The notes beneath the pieces were generated by a model. That model had not been told where the DNA came from. It made no database searches and saw only the letters and a list, made by a program, of their open reading frames with translations. Of a stretch of 16,104 bases of DNA, positions 8,781-16,104 are shown piece by piece. How positions within the stretch are numbered: the stretch's first letter is position 1; every line of letters starts with the position of its first letter. Made by a program: the position numbers and the translations under genes. The DNA lies in assembly GCA_015478945.1 (NCBI GenBank), contig JABUQX010078446.1, positions 1 to 16,104 on the forward strand, read 5' to 3'. The DNA comes from Trachelipus rathkii. Lineage: Eukaryota; Arthropoda; Malacostraca; Isopoda; Trachelipodidae.

Positions 8781-9329
8781 TCGCCATTATTACGATCCGC
8801 TAACCAACCGAACTATCATTCATTCCTTTCATATGACCAAACCATCAGCTCAACATACTTTCATTTATTTCGTCTCATTTACCCCTTTCTTCACACCACT
8901 CCACTCTCTAATACGTTCATTCCTCTCTTTATCAATTCTTCTCACACCTAGCACACCCCAAAGATTGTCCATCTGAACACATTGAACTTTAGATCTATAC
9001 TTCTTTATTCCAGTTCTTACTACATCTCAATAACACAGGTAACAACATACCCTCAATTAAAACTAGCACACTCAAGACTTAGTCCTTACACATCCACCAA
9101 CGATTTAAATTGCAACCCGTAGCCACCGTCCTGGCCATTCACAACTTTCCTACTACACGTCTGCATCGTCCGTTCCCTTCTCATCCAACATATACCCTAA
9201 ATATTTAAACTCAGACACTTGTTCCAGCTGCTCACCATCTAACATAACTTCACACTGAGGAGTGTCCGTCACTCACAACCCAATAACCTTACTGCTTATC
9301 CCACGTTTACTTCAAAGCCCGTGCAAAAA

Positions 9330-10140
9330 ACCACCTACTGCCATTTCTGGGTTTGCAAAAATTCAAACTCTAATTCAGAGTTGGCAAAACAGTACCTAAT
9401 CATCAGGATTGGCATAGAAGGCGGTACTCCTCCCTCATCTCCATTCGTCCACCATTCTAACACTCATTCCTTGCCATCTCTCCGCATCTTCGAATCTTTT
9501 CATAACCCCATCCATTATACAAATTGATAACCAAGGAACATAACACGTACCGCTGTCTTAACTCCCCGCTGTTAATCCTACCAACAACCATTGACACCAT
9601 TATTCTTACACACCGCTTCGACTATCGTCATATCATACTTTTGACTTCCATTCAAGAAGCTTACCACCAACCAGCCATATATCACTAACACCTGCCATTA
9701 ACCTTCCCTATTAATGCTATCATAGGGCTTTTGCAGATCCAAAAACCTAAAATCAATTTATTCTTCTTCTCCCTCATTTTCTCAATCATTGTTAAATGTA
9801 AGATTTATCCACCATCATCTACACTCCAACGGCAACCTTGTTCTTCCCAATCGTCCTTCAGTCACGTCGACGCACTCTTTCGACCAAAATATACTGCAGC
9901 ATATAACCGTTCCCTACAAACACTCAAATAAACTTATTCCCCTTTAATTTCTACAGTTCCCCTTACTCCCTTACCCTTATATAAAGGGTACTATTTACCG
10001 CCCTCCTCCAATCCTTGGAACTATATCCTCTATAAACGTTTATTACATACATCAACTTCTCAAACCAATCATCACCGATCTCGCTCCGTTCTTGACATTT
10101 CACCAGTAATTTCATCTATATCCGCAGATTTACCATTCTC
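9330..10140 (-). pseudogene. Reverse transcriptase domain, copy 3
   Basis: Aligned over its whole length to the RT regions of copies 2 and 4. The equivalent of SAGVDEIT lies at about 10100-10135. The YADD region is at 9393-9416, where the minus strand reads TATGCC, six extra bases, GATGAT, TAG, that is YA..DD followed by a stop. Both active-site Asp codons are therefore present but split from Tyr-Ala and followed by a stop codon. No long frame survives. Confidence 0.82.
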
Positions 10141-10900
10141 TTTCAGACTTTTCAGCTCTACCCATTACCGCCTCCTTCTGATGACCTCATCCCCAAATAC
10201 CTATTTCCTTCTTGCAAACCATCAAAGACCCACAACACATTCATATCAACTCTTCATTAACTGTTAATAGTTGTGTGCAGATTTTCGAAGTGTTCTTTCC
10301 CCACTCCTCTCACACCCAGTTCATCAGTTACAAAAGCACCATCCTATTCATATTCTAAAGCAGATTCCCCTGTTATTCTCATCCTTAACCTTTCGCGCTT
10401 CCTTCCAAAAAGGAGCTTCCTATCCCTTGTAAGTTTCCCGATTCATCTCCTTCCCAACTGTTCCATTTACCTCTTGTTTTCTCCTACCTATACACCTTTT
10501 AGTATTTCTTTTTCCTCCTTATATAATTCCAACATCTTTCTTTGATTCTTCATCATTTGTGCTTTTAGTGACATTCAAACCTGCAGCCGTCTTCCTTTTA
10601 ACCTTAACCGGTCTTTCATCACCTCTTTCATCCCAATCCCCATTCACTGGTTTAACATTGCTTACTTCCTACTTTAAGCAATCCAACATAACTTCCTTTG
10701 CACTACTAACAATTGCTTCCTTCATTGCCCCCCAGATTTGTTCATATAATTGTTCCAATATTCATAACTGTTTTACTAGCGACGCTCTTACATACTTAAT
10801 CCTTAATTGTTCTTGCTTCAACTTAACTTCTCGCTCTTAATTTTACCTCCTTTCCTTTCGTAGTCTCCTTCGCCATATTCTTCCCTTCCGTAGTCTCCTT
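10141..10900 (-). pseudogene. Linker between endonuclease and RT, copy 3
   Basis: The clearest piece is EQIWGAMKEAIVSSAKEVML at about 10684-10743 on the minus strand, an uninterrupted helical segment typical of the spacer in this type of retrotransposon ORF. Further toward the 3' side, a Lys/Glu-rich part can be followed only through frameshifts. Present in copies 2, 3 and 4, absent from copy 1. Confidence 0.75.
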
Positions 10901-11660
10901 CAAACTTAATTTATCATTAAACAACATAATTGATCCGATAATTCCCATTCCTAAACCCGTCCTAAACTTGATTTAACATCCAATCACATTACTTCAAATC
11001 TCCCTTCTTCACCAACACTTAAATCAATTTCATACTTTTCAACTTCGATACCTGATCCTCTACCTACAACCGAACTCTAAGTATACTTATGAACTCTGTG
11101 TTGTAAAGAAGTATGTACTTACACACATACCTCTCACTTCACAGAAAATCAATCACCTCCCTACCATTCTCATTTCTCCGCCACCCCAAAACCACCTTTA
11201 ATACCACCCTGTTTTTGAATCACGCTATCCAATCCATCAGGTCAAAACTACAAAATCGAACTCCTACTTCACCCCATCACAGAACATCATTCAATTATTC
11301 CCAAAAAATCGTACTCTCTTCAACGTTTCCCACAGATGGACCATACGTCACACAACCACACATACCCTGACCTTTTCAAACTTAAAATTTAACCTATTAG
11401 AATTCTAGACTCTCACACATCGAAAGTCCTACCTAGCTTCGTACTCACAGTCACTCATGCAAAATTTGGCAACTTCCTTCTCTCCCTCTCATTCATGTTT
11501 CCACACCAGCACACACACACATTTCACACAACACCACTCATCGTTTCTCCTTTCAATCTTTGTTTTCAGTCACAGCGAGCAAAATCAAATTTGCCCTTTC
11601 TAAATACATCCAACACCTCTCTCCTCTTCTCCTCAATCAATTTATTCCTCTGACATTCAT
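10901..11660 (-). pseudogene. Endonuclease domain, copy 3
   Basis: The N-terminal part reads MNVRGI (about 11640-11660), followed in another frame by KLIEEKRREVLDVFRKGKFD (about 11585-11643), then the TETK region around 11560-11575. The C-terminal SDH region at about 10930-10950 is interrupted by small indels (ATTATCGGATCA..TATGTTGTTT on the minus strand). It aligns with 3290-4012 of copy 1 but is more disrupted. Confidence 0.82.
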
Positions 11661-12070
11661 GTACCCATACGATCAATACAATTTGCCGAAAGATAGAAGG
11701 CCGTTTACGGCAATCACGACCCTCTCCGAGGCCTGAATTAGCATTCCTGGCAAGAAATAGGTGGTAGTAGGCAGCCAACCCAACTATCACCGTCCCTTAG
11801 TCGGCTCCTACGACACGCAGGAACATAAAGCGATGTGGCAATTCTTCACCCCCACACACTAAGGGAGTATGAAGTAGTAGGGATGGTCTATAAAGTGTTA
11901 TCTAAGAAGAAGGGTTGTTGTACTTTTAAGTATTGCATATATATGTTGGGAATAAATGGTTGGTCGTAATTAATAATGTTGCCTGGAGGATAAAGTGTGT
12001 GAAAGAATATGGAAACGCAAAAGAAGAAAGACGCACCCATTGAAAAATGGGAGGTAATTATCGCTTTCGA
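11661..12070 (-). other. 5' leader of retrotransposon copy 3
   Basis: About 400 nt upstream of the first endonuclease motif, alignable with copy 1 (4020-4360). On the minus strand it contains GTGTCGTAGGAGCCGACTAA (about 11800-11820), where GTCG and CGAC form a short hairpin. The equivalent in copy 1 differs in sequence but still pairs. The leader presumably carries an internal promoter; none was pinpointed. Confidence 0.6.
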
Positions 12071-12194
12071 AAATATATATTATATATATATATATTATTA
12101 TATATATAGTAATATATATATATAATATTATATTATAAATATATATATATATATATATAATATATATATAATATAATATAATATATATATATAT

Positions 12195-12226
<32 letters not shown>

Positions 12227-12240
12227 GATATATATATAGT
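12071..12240. repeat. AT microsatellite next to the 5' end of copy 3
   Basis: Interrupted TA array immediately beyond the 5' limit of copy 3. The 103-codon minus-strand frame across it (mostly Tyr and Ile) is a repeat translation. Confidence 0.95.
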
Positions 12241-12243
12241 GTG

Positions 12244-12375
12244 ATAAAAAAAAACCGTTCGTTTTTTTTAAAAAAAAACACGTTTTTTTTTAAAAAAAAA
12301 AACCAAAGGCCAAAAATTTTTGTTTTTTTTTTTTTTTTTTTTTTAATTATTTTTTTTTTTTATTTTTTTTAAGTC
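12244..12375. repeat. Alternating A-run/T-run low-complexity block
   Basis: Long homopolymers of A and T alternate with short CCGTT, CACGT and GGCC islands, then T-runs of 20 and more at about 12320-12370. A related block lies at 15654-15727. Such alternation is rare in natural DNA and is a common sign of basecalling or assembly trouble, though a degraded tail is possible. Confidence 0.8.
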
Positions 12376-12530
12376 TTTTTAGGGTATTTTGCATTAAAAT
12401 ACAGTAAATACAAATATGTTAAAAGAGGTATGAAATATATAAAGTAGATTTTAGTACTTAGTAAAGTTTTATTTGTGCTCTAGGGCATATAACTATTACA
12501 TTTCACATGATCTTATTATTACTAATTATT
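12376..12530. other. AT-rich unique DNA
   Basis: About 150 bases of AT-rich unique sequence between the homopolymer block and the next AT array. No gene seen. Confidence 0.6.
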
Positions 12531-12771
<241 letters not shown>

Positions 12772-12983
12772 AAAGCCTTAAAGAAAGCCCAGCCTTAACC
12801 CCCGACCCATCTGTACCAATTAATTAGTAAGGACTGCATAGTCAGAAGATAATCCACCCTATAAAGCTCACAGGACTGCGTGCGGGATCCCTCACTATGG
12901 TAAATCGTCAATGTAAGTGTTCATCCCTTGGTCCCAAGGTGGGCCCAAACCATACCCCCATCACAAAACCCGCCTTCTTCCTA

Positions 12984-14425
12984 TTAATGCACCTTTATTC
13001 TTGGCCTTCTGCCAAAACTCACATTTCTGTCCTTGCAGACATTCGTTACTGACTCAAACTTTTCTTCGATCTCCCCCAAAGCCGGTCGGTTCACACACAC
13101 TTGCCTACTATAGCATCCGCTTAAAAACCGACATTGCAATATCATCCTTTCACATGACCAAACCATCTCAACATATTTCATTATTCTCTCATTACCCATT
13201 TCTTCCACACCACACAACTCTCTAAATACGTTCATTCCTCATTTTATCAAATTCTTCTCACACCTACATGGCCACCTAAGATTGTCCTCTGAACGACATT
13301 GAACTTTGATCTAGTGCTTCCCTATTCCAGACCTAGTCTCACTCTATACCAATAACACATGGAAAACAACCATACCATCGATGTAAGGACCGCTAGCACT
13401 TAAAAGACTTAGTCCCTATAGCATGTCACCAACGGATTTATTGCATCCAGCCACCTTCCTGGCATCGCAACATATACCCTAAATTATTTAAACTCAGACA
13501 CTTGTTCCAGCTGCTTCACCCATCTAACATAACTTCACACTGAGGATCTTCCTCACTCCACTAACCATAACCTTACTCTTATCTACGTTTATCTTCAACC
13601 CCTCCTTTACACACCCTACCCAAGCTCCTCTACCAATCCTCTCAAACTCTTCATATTGGCCAAACAAACCAAATCATTCGCATAAAATAGGTAGGCACCC
13701 TCCAATCATCTCCATTCTCCATCATTCTAACACTCATTTGCTGTCACGCCCACCTTCATTTCTTTCATAAACCCCATCCATAATACAAATTTGAATACCT
13801 CAAGAGACATAAACACACCGCTGCCTTCACTCCGCTATTAATAGCTAAACTAATCACTTTTGACACCATTTTATTCTTACACACGCTTCACTATCGTCAT
13901 TCATTCTTTTGATTCCATTCAGTAGCCTATCACCAACACTATAATCAAACTAAGCGACCGTGCCATAGAGCTTCCTGATTAATCCCTGATCAATACCCTG
14001 TTGCGATCTATAAAAACTTAAAATCAATTTTTTTCTTCTCCTCATTTTCTCTATCATTTGGCTTCAATGTGAAGATCTTGATCCAACACATCTCACTACT
14101 ACCCTAAACGCGCCTTTTCTTCACAAATTCAGTCCTTCAGTCAAACTCGGCGCAATCTTTCAACCAAAAATAACCACAACCATAATATCTTCCTTATAAC
14201 ACTCAATAATACTAATTCCACTATAATTTCCTATCAGTCCTTTATCTCCCTTACCGCTTATAGTAAGGATACTTTACTGCTCTCCTTCAAATCCCTCGGA
14301 AATATAACCCCTATAACACTGTATTACACGACTTCAAGGTCCAATCAATCAAAAACTTGCCTCCGTTCTTGAATCATTTCAACACAGTAAATTTCATCTA
14401 ACCTGCTGAGTTACCAATATTCTAA
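12984..14425 (-). pseudogene. RT and C-terminal tail, copy 4
   Basis: In element order: a degenerate GVDEIT block near 14385-14420, then the RT. The active-site region at about 13660-13687 reads FYANDLVCLA on the minus strand, so the first Asp of YADD is Asn. The tail (83-codon frame 12984-13235) begins NVFRELCGVEEMGNERIM and VWSCERM, the usual thumb/tail segment, before losing frame ahead of the GRP block. The YAND change alone would be expected to abolish polymerase activity. Confidence 0.8.
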
Positions 14426-15430
14426 CTGTCTCATCTACCCATTTCTCTTCTTTGCTATAAGCTCATCCCAAGTTATCCTGGCTCCTTCTTGAAACATCAA
14501 ATATACACACAGCACTATCCACCTCTTCATTACTGCCAATATTAGGCCAGATTTTCGAAGTGTTCTTTCACACTCCCCTCACATCCAAATCCATTTCATC
14601 ATTTACAAAAACACCATCCCTATTCATTATTCGAAGAAGCAGGTTCCCCTTATTCTGATTCTTTAAACTTTCGCGCTTCCTTCCAGAACAAGCTTCCTAT
14701 TCCTTGTATGTCCCCATTCATGTCTCCTCCAAAGCTGTTCATTTACTCTGTCTTTTCTCTTACCGTATCATCTTAGCATCTTTTTTCCTTCTTAAAATAT
14801 AACCAAGATCTTTCTTTGAAACTTTCATCATTTGCCTTTAGTACATTCAACCACCTTTTTTTTACTTTTAACGCGCTTGCATCACCGTCTTCATGTCCAC
14901 GCACTCACTGTAGCATTCTTACTTCCTTACTTTAGCACCTCCCACATACTTCTTTTGCACTGCTAACAATTGCTTCCAGATTTATTTAGTTTCAGCTTGT
15001 TCACATTCAACTGATAATACTTGCCCGAGCGTCCTTACTACTAATCCTGTATACCTTTGTTCACTAAATTCTAACTCTTAATTTTACCCTCTTGCTTCCA
15101 TACCACGTACTCTCTCATCCAATCCGCCACAACTTAATTTTACAGAACAACATAATGATCGCGATAGATCCCATTTCCTAAACACCTCACTGTTTTAACC
15201 TCCATCATATGCACACACATTCATTATTTACCAACGATGAAAATCAATCAATCCACCTATATCAGCACCTACATAGCTAATATCACGCTTATTGTTTGTC
15301 TTGTGTTTAAAGAAGATTAACTTAACAATCACATACCTCTCTGCCCTCCACAGAAATCAAATCACCTCCTTACCAATCTCATTTCTCCCCGACACCCCAC
15401 CACCTTTATAACCATTTCTTTTTTTGATCA
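14426..15430 (-). pseudogene. Linker and endonuclease C-terminal part, copy 4
   Basis: Matches the linker of copies 2 and 3. Near 15130-15165 the minus strand reads RDHYVVL followed by a one-base frame change into the CKIKL-like continuation. That is the SDH region with the Ser altered but Asp-His kept. The N-terminal endonuclease motifs (WNVKG, TETK, LNGW) lie beyond the truncation and are missing. Confidence 0.75.
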
Positions 15431-15432
15431 TG

Positions 15433-15466
<34 letters not shown>

Positions 15467-15468
15467 AT

Positions 15469-15523
<55 letters not shown>

Positions 15524-15533
15524 TTATATATAC
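15431..15533. repeat. AT microsatellite at the 5' break of copy 4
   Basis: Nearly pure TA array of about 100 bases beginning exactly where similarity to the retrotransposon stops. Confidence 0.95.
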
Positions 15534-15733
15534 ACTGTAAATATAAAATTCCGTATTAATAGTCAATATTTAGGCCTAGAAGGGGAATTTATAAATTAAA
15601 ACATCTTTAATATACAAAAAAAAGAGGTAATTTTAATAAAAAAACAAAAAAAGAAATCATTTTCGTTTAAAAAAAACCGTTTTTTTTTGCAAAAAAAACA
15701 CAAAATAAAATAAAACCGTTTTTTCACAACCCT
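15534..15733. other. AT-rich DNA with A-run/T-run block
   Basis: Unique AT-rich sequence followed (15654-15727) by alternating A and T homopolymers that contain AAACCGTTTT twice and AAAACAC, closely resembling 12244-12310. No gene seen. Confidence 0.7.
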
Positions 15734-15749
15734 ATATATATAATGATAT

Positions 15750-15799
<50 letters not shown>

Positions 15800-16050
15800 T
15801 AAATATAGTATATATATATATATATTTCTATATATATATATATATGATATATATATATAATTATATATGATATATAATATATATATATTTATATATATAA
15901 TATATATATATATATAATATAATAGTATATATATAATATATATATTTGTCTATATAATATAATATATAGATAATATTATATATTATTATAAATATAATTA
16001 ATATATATAATTATAATATATAGTATATATTATATATATATATTATATAT
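15734..16050. repeat. Long interrupted AT microsatellite
   Basis: About 315 bases of TA dinucleotide with scattered G and C, running up to the edge of a plus-strand retrotransposon fragment. Confidence 0.95.
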
Positions 16051-16104
16051 GGGAAGAACACATTGAAATTCTTGTATAATATTATCAGTAATGAAGAGGT
16101 GATA
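16051..16104 (+). mobile_element. Retrotransposon copy 5, plus strand, 5' truncated, runs off window
   Basis: The last 54 bases read GAAGAACACATTGAAATTC then ATCAGTAATGAAGAGGTG. Their reverse complement matches 14520-14575 of copy 4 and 7440-7490 of copy 2 (linker just before the RT). The plus-strand frame gives LKFLYNIISNEEVI, matching the linker's expected EHFENL..SNEEV pattern. The copy is therefore in the opposite orientation to copies 1-4 and is cut at its 5' side by the AT array. The match is short, so confidence is moderate. Confidence 0.65.

Larger units (their letters stand above)
8360..12070 (-). mobile_element. Non-LTR retrotransposon copy 3 (near full length)
   Basis: The only copy with both ends: 3' end near 8360 (a GAA-rich stretch matching the 3' end of copy 2) and 5' end near 12070 (ATGGGAGGTAATTATCGCTTTCGA, matching the 5' limit of copy 1). 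In element order it has a leader, endonuclease, linker, reverse transcriptase, C-terminal tail and 3' UTR, for a length of about 3.7 kb. One long ORF of roughly 1,000 codons is implied, with no separate ORF1 seen. The frame is broken many times. Without tools I cannot separate true decay from sequencing error. Confidence 0.9.
12776..15430 (-). mobile_element. Non-LTR retrotransposon copy 4 (truncated at both ends)
   Basis: Minus-strand copy aligned with copies 2 and 3. Its 3' side lacks about the last 120 nt present in copy 2 and starts at the AAGAAAGCCCAG block next to an AT array. Its 5' side ends at 15430 inside the endonuclease, at a point matching about 11215 of copy 3, again next to an AT array. 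It also has a deletion of about 50 bases near 13465 relative to copies 2 and 3. The reading frame is heavily broken. Confidence 0.9.

Overview
The window looks like non-coding DNA from an animal nuclear genome. It has long (AT)n microsatellites, low GC, no dense operon-like genes, at least one plausible spliced exon, and several decayed non-LTR retrotransposon copies. The retrotransposon's protein sequence and the AT-microsatellite style recall arthropods, and decapod crustaceans in particular. That placement is from memory of the families and is not proven here. Nothing suggests a bacterium, plasmid or virus. Most open frames in the window are chance or low-complexity translations.

Layout: 1-600 is AT-rich DNA with no gene. 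600-1800 is a higher-GC stretch with no convincing gene on either strand and an inverted dinucleotide bias, as if the text had been written backwards without complementing. 1800-2825 is AT-rich with a microsatellite. From 2826 to 15430 lie four decayed copies of one endonuclease/reverse-transcriptase retrotransposon, all reading on the minus strand. Copy 1 is 2826-4360 (5' half, internally deleted). Copy 2 is about 5501-8346 (5' truncated). Copy 3 is about 8360-12070 (the only copy with both ends, about 3.7 kb). Copy 4 is about 12776-15430 (truncated at both ends). A fifth copy, on the plus strand, begins at 16051 and runs out of the window. A single-copy island at 4376-5364 separates copies 1 and 2 and holds a 114-base candidate host exon (4737-4850).

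The element, in its own sense: a leader of about 400 nt; an EEP-type endonuclease (WNVKG, TETK, LNGWIGDR and SDH motifs); a linker; a reverse transcriptase (motif A region, the GVSQGCVMSPWLFNLYM block, YADD region); a C-terminal tail with GRPKKKW; a short 3' UTR; and a purine-rich end that meets AT repeats. No copy has an open frame through the ORF. Single-base indels are as frequent as substitutions, so either decay is advanced or the underlying assembly is uncorrected long-read sequence. AT arrays sit at or near most element boundaries. I found no rRNA, tRNA, CRISPR, operon or known regulatory RNA.
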